Assembly: GCA_049644285.1 (NCBI GenBank)
Contig: JBARRP010000219.1
Coordinates: 26,129-90,128 of the forward strand
Direction: 5' to 3'
Origin: CAVRXT01 sp049644285
GTDB lineage: Bacteria; Acidobacteriota; Terriglobia; Acidiferrales; UBA7541
DNA length: 64,000 bases
In this document: piece after piece, positions 26,328 to 35,053 of the stretch
Layout: each line of letters opens with the position of its first letter
Numbering within the stretch: the stretch's first letter is position 1
Made by a program: the position numbers and the translations under genes
Notes under the pieces: generated by a model
What the model saw: the letters and a program-made list of their open reading frames with translations, nothing else
The model's database searches: none
Told to the model about the DNA's origin: nothing

Positions 26328-26360
26328 TTGGTAGCCACGGCGTCGCTCTTTGCGCCGTGG
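26328..26360. repeat. Hairpin repeat starting TTGGTAGCCACGGCG
   Basis: CCACGGCG (26335-26342) pairs with CGCCGTGG (26353-26360) over a 10-base loop. The leading 15 bases match 11180-11194 exactly. Intergenic, just upstream of the thiolase gene. Confidence 0.5.
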
Positions 26361-26498
26361 GTTCCGTTCGATCTAATCGGCCTCGTCAACATTACGATAG
26401 AGCGACTTGGCTTCAGGACTCATGCTCTGGATAAAGTGCCCGTTTGCAAGTAGAATCCCTGCTGCAAACGGCGCTTCCCTTCCCCCAGAGGAGGATTG

Positions 26499-26561
26499 AT
26501 GGCCGATTATTCGCCATTCATGAATGCTTACGGACTCATTCCCAAAATACTGGGCAAGTAA
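26499..26561 (+). pseudogene. Possible 5' remnant of a small DUF5343-like gene
   Basis: A 20-codon frame (MADYSPFMNAYGLIPKILGK) starts at ATG 26499 after a very good Shine-Dalgarno (AGAGGAGGA). From memory the sequence resembles the N-terminus of DUF5343-type proteins (MADYSPYM-YGLIPKIL). The frame closes at TAA, while a neighbouring frame continues with KKNAAARPIEP, as if a frameshift had occurred. No continuation after that is convincing. A decayed copy is the best reading; a chance frame is possible. Confidence 0.28.
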
Positions 26562-27203
26562 AAAAGAATGCGGCAGCCCGCCCAATCGAGCCTCAAGCCT
26601 CCAGCGTCGAGCCTCTCGAAACCTTATCGCCCCAAATCACCGCGCAAACGAAACTAATCTCGATCTAATCGAATGAAAACAAACAGCAGAGGTCTCCCCA
26701 AATCGACACAAAAATCAACTTTCCTCGAGAAAAAGCGAGGCGCGGTGGCGTTTCGGCTCCGTACCACAACCCATAGACACTTACGACAATCCGGCCCGAA
26801 GATTTTGTGGTGTGCTTGCTGTTTTTCCTTGACAACTTTTCCGCTCCCGCCGATACTGCGAGCCCAGATTCGGGAGACTCGTGGCCGGCTCCTTGGCGCG
26901 TCCACAAGTGAGCCCGAGTTAAACCGAAAATCGAGCGGGGGAAGCACCCCACATCAAGATCGCGTAAATCGCGAAGGGGTAGCTTTTCTCTTTTTTCGGT
27001 CAGGGACGCCAAGCTTTGCGACCCGCCCCTTCCCAGAGGGTTTCATTAAAGCGGTCGGGTACTCCCTTGATTTGAACGGCGTGATCCGACGGGACACGTC
27101 GAGGCATCCGGGAGACGCTATTCGGAGTTATAATTAGTTTAGGCCCTCCGAGCGGACTCCACGGCTAAAACGAGGCGGCACGGCTGCCTGCGCGGGGGCA
27201 GAA

Positions 27204-29981
27204 ATGGCAGACGCAAGAATGGCATTGAACGGCAATTTGAATGTCGAACAGCAGACCGGGCGAGTGACCGGCCAGGACTTCCAGAGATTCTTTACGGACG
27301 GGAAAATATCTCCCTTCGACGCGGTCGAATGGGAAAAGCGGACGGCCCAGATTGCCAATGACAAGGGCCAAACGATTTTCCGCCAGGAAAACGTAGAAGT
27401 CCCGAAGTCGTGGTCGCAGACGGCGACCAACATTGTCGCATCAAAATATTTTCATGGAAAGCCGAATACACCGGAGCGCGAGAGCTCAGTACGGCAACTG
27501 ATCGGACGTGTGGTGAATGCGATCATGCGCTGGGGCGAACAAGGAGGCTACTTCGCTTCGACGGAATCCCGCGACGCGTTTCGCGATGAGCTTGCTCATC
27601 TTCTTGTCGAGCAGAAGATGGCATTCAATTCGCCGGTGTGGTTCAACGTCGGCGTCCAGCAGAAACCGCAGTGCTCCGCCTGTTTCATCAACTCCCTCCA
27701 GGACAACATGGAATCGATCATGAACCTGGCGAAGACGGAGGGAATGCTCTTCAAATGGGGCTCCGGAACCGGCACGAATTTCTCGACCCTGCGCGGCAGC
27801 CACGAGAGCCTCTCGGGCGGCGGAATTGCTTCGGGCCCGGTCAGCTTCATGAAAGGCTTCGATGCCTTCGCGGGCGTGATCAAGAGCGGCGGAAAGACGC
27901 GCCGAGCCGCCAAAATGGTGATCCTGAATGCGGAGCACCCGGACATCGTGGAATTCATTGACAGTAAGATGAAGGAAGAGCGCAAAGCGCACGTCCTGAT
28001 CGAGCAAGGCTATGACTCGTCGATTGACGGCGAGGCTTACGGCTCCGTCTTCTTCCAGAACGCCAACCACTCCGTGCGGGTCACCGACGAATTCATGCAG
28101 GCCGCGGAAGAAGACCGCGACTGGTGGACGCGCAACATCAACGACGGCAAGCCCGTCGAGCAATTCCGCGCCCGGGACCTCCTGCGGCGCATTTCGGAAT
28201 CGGCCTGGCACTGCGGCGATCCGGGCGTGCAGTACGATACGACGATCAATCGCTGGCATACCTGCAAGGCCACCGATCGCATCTACGCTTCGAATCCGTG
28301 CTCGGAGTACATGTTCCTCGACGATACCGCGTGCAATCTCGCCTCGCTCAATCTGCTGAAGTTCCTCGGAACGAATGGCCAGTTTGACGTCGAAGGCTTC
28401 CGGCGCGCCGTAGACATCACCATCACCGCGCAGGAAATCCTGGTGGACAATGCCAGCTATCCCACCGAGAGAATCGCGCGGAACTCGCATGACTACCGGC
28501 CGCTCGGCCTCGGGTACGCGAATTTGGGCGCCCTGCTGATGTCGCTGGCGGTGCCGTACGATTCCGACGCGGGCCGCGACATTTGCGCTGCGATCAGCGC
28601 GCTGATGACCGGCCAGGGGTACCACCAGTCGTCAAAGATTGCCGAGCGCATGGGGCCCTTCCCCGGCTACGTGCGCAACTCGCAGGCGATGATCGATGTG
28701 GTGCGGATGCACCGCGATTCCTTGCGGCCCGTCAAGCGGGAGAACGTGCAGGCGTCGCTTCTTGACGCCGCACAGGAGTCCTGGGACAACGCGCTCGCAC
28801 ACGGCGAAAAGTACGGTTACAAGAATTCGCAGGTGTCTGTGCTGGCGCCTACCGGCACAATCGGCTTCATGATGGATTGCGATACAACCGGCATCGAGCC
28901 TGATCTTGCGCTGGTGAAGCAGAAGAAGCTCGTGGGCGGCGGCGTGATCAAGATCGTCAACAACACCGTGCCGCAGGCTCTGATGCGCCTGGAATATCCA
29001 CCGGAGCGGGTGGCGCTGATCGTCGATTTCATCGACCGCAACGGCACGATCGAAGGCGCGCCCGGGCTGAAGCCCGAAGACTTGCCCGTTTTCGATTGCT
29101 CGCTCACACCGGCAGGCGGCGGTCGTTCCATTTCCTGGCGTGGTCATCTGAAGATGATGGCAGCCGCCCAGCCCTTTCTCTCTGGCGCCATCAGCAAGAC
29201 GATTAACATGCCGGAGGAATCCGCCGTCGAGGACATCATGGAGGCCTACATCGAATCCTGGAAGCTCGGCCTTAAGGCTGTGGCGATTTATCGCGACAAC
29301 TCCAAGCGCTCGCAACCTCTCTCGGCCGCGGGCAAGAAGGAAAGCACTGCGGAAGCCCCCGGCGTCGCGGCGGCCAAGGCGGAAGTGACGGCAGCGCCGG
29401 TCCAGCAGCAGCTCTTCCAATACGCCCAGCGGCGTAAGCTGCCGAGCGAACGCGAGTCCATCACGCACAAATTCTCGATCGGGGGCCATGAAGGCTACCT
29501 GACCGTCGGGAAATACGCGGACGGTACGCCCGGCGAAATCTTCATCAAAATGGCCAAGGAAGGCTCGACGCTTTCCGGGATCATGGACGCGTTTGCGCTT
29601 TCCGTTTCGATCGCGCTGCAGTACGGCGTGCCAATGCGCGCGCTGGTGGACAAGTTCGTGAATTCGCGCTTCGAGCCGGCGGGCTACACCGGCAATCCGG
29701 AGATCCGCTACGCGAAGTCCATCGTGGATTACATCGGGCGTTGGCTCGGCAGCAAGTTCATCTCGCGCGATTACACCGATGTTCCCGAAGCAAACGAAGC
29801 CGCAGCGCAGCCGGCCGCCCTCGCGCCGACGCCGGTGCTCTCCGCCGATCCGGCCGCCTTGACGCGTCCCCGCGCGGCGCTTGACGATGCTCCCTCGTGC
29901 TCGGAATGCGGCATGCTGATGACGCCGAACGGAAGCTGCTACAAGTGCTCGAATTGCGGCAGCACCTCCGGCTGCAGCTGA
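27204..29981 (+). CDS. nrdJ: Adenosylcobalamin-dependent (class II) ribonucleotide reductase
   Basis: Protein of 925 residues that reduces ribonucleotides to deoxyribonucleotides using adenosylcobalamin as radical source. Seen in order: FNSPVWFNVG, the QCSACF active-site cysteine region, SGTGTNFS, NPCSEYMFLDDTACNLASLN with the radical and redox cysteines, PTGTIGFMMD, a DUF/TSCPD-like C-terminal domain, and a tail with CSECG and CYKCSNCG cysteine pairs that likely bind zinc or reload the active site. No N-terminal ATP-cone is evident. The B12 requirement fits the two cobalamin riboswitches and the uptake genes 4-10 kb away. ATG at 27204; no strong SD. Confidence 0.96.
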   Translation: MADARMALNGNLNVEQQTGRVTGQDFQRFFTDGKISPFDAVEWEKRTAQIANDKGQTIFRQENVEVPKSWSQTATNIVASKYFHGKPNTPERESSVRQLIGRVVNAIMRWGEQGGYFASTESRDAFRDELAHLLVEQKMAFNSPVWFNVGVQQKPQCSACFINSLQDNMESIMNLAKTEGMLFKWGSGTGTNFSTLRGSHESLSGGGIASGPVSFMKGFDAFAGVIKSGGKTRRAAKMVILNAEHPDIVEFIDSKMKEERKAHVLIEQGYDSSIDGEAYGSVFFQNANHSVRVTDEFMQAAEEDRDWWTRNINDGKPVEQFRARDLLRRISESAWHCGDPGVQYDTTINRWHTCKATDRIYASNPCSEYMFLDDTACNLASLNLLKFLGTNGQFDVEGFRRAVDITITAQEILVDNASYPTERIARNSHDYRPLGLGYANLGALLMSLAVPYDSDAGRDICAAISALMTGQGYHQSSKIAERMGPFPGYVRNSQAMIDVVRMHRDSLRPVKRENVQASLLDAAQESWDNALAHGEKYGYKNSQVSVLAPTGTIGFMMDCDTTGIEPDLALVKQKKLVGGGVIKIVNNTVPQALMRLEYPPERVALIVDFIDRNGTIEGAPGLKPEDLPVFDCSLTPAGGGRSISWRGHLKMMAAAQPFLSGAISKTINMPEESAVEDIMEAYIESWKLGLKAVAIYRDNSKRSQPLSAAGKKESTAEAPGVAAAKAEVTAAPVQQQLFQYAQRRKLPSERESITHKFSIGGHEGYLTVGKYADGTPGEIFIKMAKEGSTLSGIMDAFALSVSIALQYGVPMRALVDKFVNSRFEPAGYTGNPEIRYAKSIVDYIGRWLGSKFISRDYTDVPEANEAAAQPAALAPTPVLSADPAALTRPRAALDDAPSCSECGMLMTPNGSCYKCSNCGSTSGCS

Positions 29982-30017
29982 CATTCTTCGAAACAGGGGT
30001 AACATGATGGCGCCGCC

Positions 30018-30515
30018 ATGGTGCGTCCGCGCCAGCTCATCCCGCCTCTCACGATTCACACATCGGAAGGCCGCACGGTTCAGGCCTGGGATTTCAAACA
30101 GAAGAAAAACCTGGTAATCGCTTTCCTGCACGCCGATTGCGCCGCTTGCCGGGAATTTCTCACGCACCTTGCATCGGCCCCGGGTGAGCTCGCCGACCGC
30201 GAAGCCGTTGCACTCGTTATTTTCCTCGAGACTCCGTCGCGCACGCTGGTTGAAGGGCTTCCCCCGGAAGTGATTGCCGGCACCGACGTGTCGGGACGCT
30301 CAGTCCAAGATTTTCTTGGTAAGGATGCTCTTTCGAACCGGGGGCTCGAACTGGTTGGAGCTTTCGTAACCGATCGCTACGGTGAAGTCTTCGCGGAATG
30401 GGTCGTTCCAGACGACCATCGCCTGCCGGGAATGGCAGAAATCATGCGTTGGCTGGGGCAGATCGAAATCGCCTGCGAGGAGTGCGGCGTCCCACGCTGG
30501 CCGACGGAAGGATAG
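30018..30515 (+). CDS. Redoxin/AhpC-TSA-like thioredoxin-fold protein
   Basis: Protein of 165 residues with a thioredoxin-like fold pattern: LTIHTSEGRTVQAWDFKQ, a strand VIAFLHADC, the CxxC-type motif ADCAACREFL near residue 42, and a late TDRYGEVFAEW strand. A second cysteine pair CEECGVPRW sits at the C-terminus. It probably handles thiol redox or peroxide reduction in the cytoplasm; there is no signal peptide. It starts 36 bases after nrdJ on the same strand, so it may be cotranscribed and could act as an electron donor, which is only a guess. Start codon ATG at 30018. Confidence 0.75.
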   Translation: MVRPRQLIPPLTIHTSEGRTVQAWDFKQKKNLVIAFLHADCAACREFLTHLASAPGELADREAVALVIFLETPSRTLVEGLPPEVIAGTDVSGRSVQDFLGKDALSNRGLELVGAFVTDRYGEVFAEWVVPDDHRLPGMAEIMRWLGQIEIACEECGVPRWPTEG

Positions 30516-30890
30516 CGCTGGAGAATCTCGATATAGAAAATAATAAGGGGGCCCACCCGGGCCCCCTCGTGCTCTACCCCCAGAATTCCGGTTTCGGCGC
30601 GGCGAAACCGGCCCACCCCGGGATTAAGCGACAGCCGCGCGTAGATAGTGCACGCTTGATGCCACGGCAAGCACCTCCCGGCAAGTCCATCTAGCCGATT
30701 GGCTTGGCATGAGTTAGCTGGCTGCGGTAATGCAAGCATGGGTTGGGGAGGGTCTTGCGCCTACGATTTCCCACATGATTCTTCATAGGGCGCTATGGCG
30801 TTTGGAATATCGGGGGTCGCCCAAGGAATCTAGTTGGAGGAAGTGGGAAGCTGTGCCGGAGGGTGCACGAAAGCGGGGCGAGAATCGAGG
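30516..30890. other. Convergent intergenic region with two hairpins
   Basis: About 375 bases between the redoxin gene (plus) and glmM (minus). It contains two strong hairpins near the redoxin side and no supported gene. No tRNA or known RNA family could be recognised. Confidence 0.5.
30546..30567. terminator. Strong GC-rich hairpin, likely bidirectional terminator
   Basis: AGGGGGCCC, loop ACCC, GGGCCCCCT: nine perfect pairs. On the minus strand it is followed by TTATTATTTT, as an intrinsic terminator would be; on the plus strand it lies 30 bases after the redoxin stop but lacks a U-tract. A second nine-pair hairpin (CCGGTTTCG/CGAAACCGG) is at 30588-30611. Confidence 0.6.
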
Positions 30891-32243
30891 TTAGGCCCCG
30901 ATGGCGGAGCGGATGGCGGAGGCGATGCCGTCGGACCAGCGGCGCACGTCTTCTTCGCGTTCGGCTTCGACCATGACGCGAGCGAGCGGCTCGGTGCCGG
31001 AATAGCGCAGGACAACGCGGCCCGAGCCATCGAGCGCACGTTGCGCTTCAGCCAGGGTGCGGGCGACTCCCGGGAGGGTCTCCAATGGCGGCTTTGACCG
31101 CACGCGAACGTTCAGGATCGTCTGGGGAAAGATCTTGAGGTCGGCCACGAGCGAATCGAGGGGCCCGGCAATCGAAACGAGCGAAGCAATCTTGATGGAG
31201 GTGAGCATGCCGTCGCCGGTCGTTGCGTCGTCGAGGAATAGGATATGGCCCGACTGCTCGCCTCCGAGGTTCGCGTTGATGCGCTGCATTTCTTCCAGAA
31301 CGTAGCGGTCGCCGACGGGCACGCGGGCGAGCTTCAAGCCCAAACGTTCGAGCGCGCGCTCGAGGCCCAGATTCGCCATCGTCGTTCCTACAACCGTCGT
31401 GCCGCTGAGCGTGCCGCGGGATTTCATGTACCGGCCCATGGCCAGAAGGATGCCATCGCCATCGACCAGCTTGCCCGAGGCGCACGAGAAGACGGCGCGG
31501 TCGGCATCTCCATCAAAGGAGACGCCCATCATGGAGCGCGTCTCGACGACTTTTTTCTGCATGCTTTCGGGATGGAGCGAGCCGCAGCCGGCATTGATGT
31601 TGCGGCCGTCGGGGCGATCGTGAATCGGCGTTACTTCGCAGCCGAGGGAGCGGAAAAGCTGCGGCGCGAGCGCGCTTGCGGCGCCGTTCGCGCAATCGAC
31701 GACGATCTTCAAACCGGCGAGATGCGCTCCCGGCAAGACGCAGGCACGCAGCGCCTCGAGATATTCCTCATGGAGACGCGTGTCTTCTTCCAATCGCACG
31801 CTCGCTGGGCGGGCGGCCGCAGGCAGCGCCGCCATGCTCCCTTCGATTTCCGCTTCGACCGCGTCGGGGAATTTCATTCCGCTCGAAGAAATCAGCTTCA
31901 CGCCGTTGTCATGATAGGGATTGTGCGACGCCGAGATCACCACGCCCGCTGAAAAATGATCCCGCCGCACGAGCCAGGCCACGCCCGGAGTTGTGACCAC
32001 GCCTGCCGAAACCGGCTCGGCGCCCGAAGCGGCGAGCCCCCGGGCAATTTCAGCAGCCAGATGCGGCCCTGATTCGCGAGTGTCCATGCCGACGAGCACA
32101 CGAGGGTGAGCTTCTTTGGCGCGCAGGTACGCGCCCAGCGCGCGGCCAACGCTCACAAGCGTGGCATCGTCGAGCGGGTGTTCGCCGGGAATACCGCGAA
32201 TACCGTCTGTGCCGAATAATTGCTTAGACATTTCTATGGCCAT
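30891..32243 (-). CDS. glmM: Phosphoglucosamine mutase
   Basis: Protein of 450 residues that interconverts glucosamine-6-phosphate and glucosamine-1-phosphate for peptidoglycan and LPS precursors. Family motifs: KLFGTDG-type start (QLFGTDGIRG), the phosphoserine loop ISASHNP, the metal loop DGDADR, GEQSGH-type sugar loop (GGEQSGHI) and the C-terminal RYSGTEPLARVMVE phosphate loop. ATG at 32243 gives MAIEMSKQLFGTDG; an internal ATG four codons later is equally possible. The open frame extends upstream, but that part is not conserved. Convergent with the redoxin gene. Confidence 0.96.
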   Translation of the reverse strand: MAIEMSKQLFGTDGIRGIPGEHPLDDATLVSVGRALGAYLRAKEAHPRVLVGMDTRESGPHLAAEIARGLAASGAEPVSAGVVTTPGVAWLVRRDHFSAGVVISASHNPYHDNGVKLISSSGMKFPDAVEAEIEGSMAALPAAARPASVRLEEDTRLHEEYLEALRACVLPGAHLAGLKIVVDCANGAASALAPQLFRSLGCEVTPIHDRPDGRNINAGCGSLHPESMQKKVVETRSMMGVSFDGDADRAVFSCASGKLVDGDGILLAMGRYMKSRGTLSGTTVVGTTMANLGLERALERLGLKLARVPVGDRYVLEEMQRINANLGGEQSGHILFLDDATTGDGMLTSIKIASLVSIAGPLDSLVADLKIFPQTILNVRVRSKPPLETLPGVARTLAEAQRALDGSGRVVLRYSGTEPLARVMVEAEREEDVRRWSDGIASAIRSAIGA

Positions 32244-32396
32244 GGAGGCTCGCCATTGGCGAAAACGGCAAAAGAAGAAAGATTTTATCACGAGTGTCAC
32301 GCTGAACTTGAAACCGCCGAGCGGTGTGGGCTAAATCGTCACTCGCCGGGGCACGGGAGGTGTGTCAGCAAGGCCGGTATGCTATCGTAACTCGAC

Positions 32397-33476
32397 ATGG
32401 GCGGGGTAGGACGACTGGTGATGCCGCCCGAGACGACGAAGGCCGCCTCGGGGAGCTCGACGAGCGCGCGAATTATCGCCGCCGGGATCATCATCGCGTT
32501 CTGTTACTGGGCGTCAAGCATTCTCGTAACCCTCCTGATTGCCATCCTCGTGGCGTACTTCCTCGACCCTGTTGTGAACTGGCTCGAAGACAGCCACATC
32601 TCGCGCCCACTTGGCTCTTTCATTATGGTGATGGTGTCGCTGGCCCTGCTCTTCGGCTTTGCCTGGGTCCTGGTGGAACGCGCCGATCAATTTGGTGCCG
32701 ACTGGCCAAAGTACCGCAAACCGCTCCAGGAACTCGCGACGGCCGCGGAGAGCCGCCTCGAGCGGATCGAAACGCAAGCAGGCTCGATCGCACCGGAAGA
32801 GAGAGGACGCCAGGTTGTGCTGGTCAGCGATCTGCATCCCTTCCGCACGGCGCTTTACAATCGTTTGGGGTCACTCTACAGCGCAATGGTGGCTTCTACC
32901 TTCGTGCCTTTCCTCGTTTTCTTTATGCTTTCCGCCAAACGTCAAGTGTGGCACGCCACGATGCAGCTTTTTCCGACTACCGAGCGCACGCAAGTGAAAC
33001 AGACTCTCGAGGAGGTCGGGACGGTGCTGCGTGGTTATCTGGCGGGGACAATGCTGGTGGGTATAATCCTCGTCGTAGCGAGTTGGCTGTTCTTCTGGGG
33101 CATTGGTCTCGATTATTCCTTCCTCACCGGAATCGTTTCGGGTCTGCTGAATCTCGTACCGTACTTCGGCGTGGTGCTTGCCTGGGTGCCGCCGCTGCTG
33201 ATCGGGCTCAAGCAGTATCACTCGATCGCGCCGTTCGTCGGGATTTTCGCCATGCTCACGTTCCTTCACTTGATCGCCGCGAACGTTCTCTTTCCCGCGG
33301 TGATCGGCCGAAAGGTCCACCTGAACGCGCTCGCCGTCACCGTTGCGTTGCTTTTCTGGGGCTGGCTGTGGGGCGCGCCGGGACTGGTCCTCGCGGTGCC
33401 GATTACCGCCATCATCAAAGTCATCTGCGATCACATCGAAAGCTGGCAACCCGTCGGCCGCTGGCTCGGCGCGTAG
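32397..33476 (+). CDS. AI-2E family transporter (PerM-like membrane protein)
   Basis: Protein of 359 residues with about eight membrane helices. The N-terminal pair (ILVTLLIAILVAYFLDPVVNWLE) and the C-terminal block (SGLLNLVPYFGVVLAWVPPLLIG, LIAANVLFPAVIGRKVHLNALAV) are typical of the AI-2E/PerM family, members of which have been linked to export of autoinducer-2 or to sodium-proton exchange. Substrate unknown. ATG at 32397. It is divergent from glmM, with about 150 bases between. A longer overlapping frame in +2 on the same strand is not a gene. Confidence 0.92.
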   Translation: MGGVGRLVMPPETTKAASGSSTSARIIAAGIIIAFCYWASSILVTLLIAILVAYFLDPVVNWLEDSHISRPLGSFIMVMVSLALLFGFAWVLVERADQFGADWPKYRKPLQELATAAESRLERIETQAGSIAPEERGRQVVLVSDLHPFRTALYNRLGSLYSAMVASTFVPFLVFFMLSAKRQVWHATMQLFPTTERTQVKQTLEEVGTVLRGYLAGTMLVGIILVVASWLFFWGIGLDYSFLTGIVSGLLNLVPYFGVVLAWVPPLLIGLKQYHSIAPFVGIFAMLTFLHLIAANVLFPAVIGRKVHLNALAVTVALLFWGWLWGAPGLVLAVPITAIIKVICDHIESWQPVGRWLGA

Positions 33477-33495
33477 GTTTTTCTTCGAATCGTAT

Positions 33496-33981
33496 TCAGT
33501 TCGCTGCAGCCAACTTGCGAAATTCGATTTGAGGATGAACGGTGACCGAAGTCTTTAGGCTGTTGGCGATGTAACACTGTTCGTGCGCGACCTCGACGAG
33601 GTGACGCACGCGCGCTTCTTCCGATCCTGCCGCCACCACGATGCGCGGCCGTAGTTGGATGCTCGCGATCCGGATAGGCAAGTCAGCCTCGGGCATCACT
33701 GCCTCGGCGGTGTCTTCGTATTCCAGGACTTCGACACGCGCTCGCGCCGCAACCGCCAAGAATGACAATAGCTGGCACGAGGACGCCGCGATGACCAGCA
33801 ATTGTTCGGGATTTAGCATCTCGGGATTGCCACGAAATGCCGGATCCGAGGAAAGGCTTAGCGTAGGTTGCGCCGGGGGAGCTGACGCCGTGTGCGCTCG
33901 GTCATACTTGTCATAACCCGCGCCGGTACTCCCCTTCCACGAACAACGCGCCGCATAGTGGTGCACTCTATGTTCGGACAT
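33496..33981 (-). CDS. OsmC/Ohr-family protein
   Basis: Protein of 161 residues with the OsmC fold: an N-terminal strand ARCSWKG, the first redox cysteine in NPEQLLVIAASSCQLLSFLA, and the second in HEQCYIANSLK. The two cysteines form the peroxidatic pair that reduces organic hydroperoxides in this family, usually with lipoyl or thiol reductants. ATG at 33981 is preceded by GGAGG and begins the conserved region; the frame upstream of it is not conserved. Convergent with the AI-2E gene. Confidence 0.92.
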   Translation of the reverse strand: MSEHRVHHYAARCSWKGSTGAGYDKYDRAHTASAPPAQPTLSLSSDPAFRGNPEMLNPEQLLVIAASSCQLLSFLAVAARARVEVLEYEDTAEAVMPEADLPIRIASIQLRPRIVVAAGSEEARVRHLVEVAHEQCYIANSLKTSVTVHPQIEFRKLAAAN

Positions 33982-34157
33982 CTTCAGCCTCCGTCCCGTT
34001 CTGCGGGTTGTGAAACGCAGCCCACATCCGGATCCCTTGGTGCGCGGCATCCGGCGCGTCTCACCGGATTCATTCGCCGGAGAAATTCTATACGCGTATG
34101 CACTGAGCTGGTGAGTGCTTTCAATCCGGGAATCGCCGCTTCCCGCGTAGCGTGGAG

Positions 34158-34847
34158 TCACCCCAGCTTACGAAGCCGCGCGAGCACTGCTTTTAGCTGG
34201 GCGCGATCTTCGGCTTCCTGGAAGAGTCGAATCGCGGCGATTCCTGCCGCGCCAGCCTGGAAACAGTTTGCCGCGTTTTCGCCATTCACGCCGCCGATGG
34301 CGAACACAGGAATTCGAACGCGGCGGCAGACTTCCGCGAGCCGCTCCGTCCCCTGCGGCGGGCCAAAAAGCAGCTTGGAAGGCGTCGCGAAAATCGGCCC
34401 GAAGAAAATGTAATCCGCGCCGGCCTTTTCCGCGGCCATCGCTTCTTCAAGGTGGTGACACGAGGCCCCCACCAGGAACCCTGCGGGTGCGTGTCCCGCC
34501 CGGCACCAACGCACCACATCGGCCACCGGCACGGATTCGCCTCCGAGATGGACGCCCGCAGAACCGGCGGCCAGTGCAACATCGAGGCGGTCGTTTACCA
34601 GAATGCGAGTAGGCGTTCCCACGGCAGCGGCAATTGCTTCTCTTGCGACTGAGAGAAGCTCGCGCGTGGGCAAATCCTTCTCGCGAATTTGAACCCAGTC
34701 TACGCCGCCGGCGATGGCGTTCCGGATCGAAGCCAGCAGCGCCGCGGGCGATGAGTCCTGCGCGAGCGAGTTTCGATCGGTGACGTAGCAAAAAATTGCC
34801 GGCTTAGGTACGGGTGACAACGGCGCGCGCCCCCCGGCGGAACGCAT
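34158..34847 (-). CDS. thiE: Thiamine-phosphate synthase
   Basis: Protein of 229 residues with a TIM-barrel ThiE/TenI pattern: IFCYVTDR, VDWVQIREKDLPTREL, RILVNDRLDVALAAGSAGVHLG, GASCH, YIFFGPIFATPSK and IPVFAIGGV. It joins HMP-pyrophosphate and HET-phosphate to give thiamine phosphate; the loop details leave open a TenI-like role. The start overlaps the upstream small gene by 44 bases from ATG 34847; a TTG at 34820 would reduce the overlap and still keep all conserved residues. Likely cotranscribed with the 80-residue membrane protein and the TPR gene. Confidence 0.88.
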   Translation of the reverse strand: MRSAGGRAPLSPVPKPAIFCYVTDRNSLAQDSSPAALLASIRNAIAGGVDWVQIREKDLPTRELLSVAREAIAAAVGTPTRILVNDRLDVALAAGSAGVHLGGESVPVADVVRWCRAGHAPAGFLVGASCHHLEEAMAAEKAGADYIFFGPIFATPSKLLFGPPQGTERLAEVCRRVRIPVFAIGGVNGENAANCFQAGAAGIAAIRLFQEAEDRAQLKAVLARLRKLG

Positions 34848-35046
34848 CCACGGCCAGGAAAGCGTCCGCCAAGCCCAGCCCGGAAACGGCGCCGCGGAGA
34901 TAAGGGTTCAGGAGAATGGGAATCAAGCGAGGATAGCTGTTCAGAAAATAATTCGTTTCCCAGAACGGCGACCAGGGAAGGAGGATCAAGACCAGTCCCA
35001 CGTCGAGCCAGACCAACAGCAGCAGAACTTTCAGGATTCGATTCAT
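34804..35046 (-). CDS. Small conserved two-helix membrane protein
   Basis: Protein of 80 residues. One hydrophobic helix at residues 5-24 (VLLLLVWLDVGLVLILLPW) and a second, weaker one near 50-68 with the segment PYLRGAVSGLGLADAFLA. The SPFWETNYFLNSYP region between them looks conserved and aromatic-rich. I do not recognise a named family, though a protein of this shape recurs in Acidobacteriota as far as I recall. It starts seven bases after the TPR gene stop and overlaps thiE, so all three are probably translated from one message. Function unknown. Confidence 0.7.
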   Translation of the reverse strand: MNRILKVLLLLVWLDVGLVLILLPWSPFWETNYFLNSYPRLIPILLNPYLRGAVSGLGLADAFLAVDAFRRGARAVVTRT

Positions 35047-35053
35047 CTACAGG

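Larger units (their letters stand above)
26275..27203. other. Long intergenic region upstream of nrdJ
   Basis: About 930 bases without a convincing intact gene. It holds a hairpin repeat (26328-26360), a possible remnant of a small gene (26499-26561), a candidate -35/-10 pair (TTGACA near 26829-26834 and GATACT 17 bases later), and a second -10-like TATAAT at 27129-27134, about 70 bases before the nrdJ start. The leader of nrdJ could therefore be long; I see no riboswitch in it. Confidence 0.5.

Noticed and set aside
26653..27203. NrdR boxes or a riboswitch in the nrdJ leader
   Set aside because: No pair of NrdR-type boxes and no cobalamin aptamer core was found; only promoter-like hexamers are visible.
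28632..30167. A 511-residue minus-strand frame opposite nrdJ
   Set aside because: Shadow of a gene with clear class II reductase motifs.
32324..33532. A 402-residue frame on the same strand as the AI-2E gene but in another phase
   Set aside because: The AI-2E frame has the membrane helices and family motifs; this frame is Arg-rich without any.
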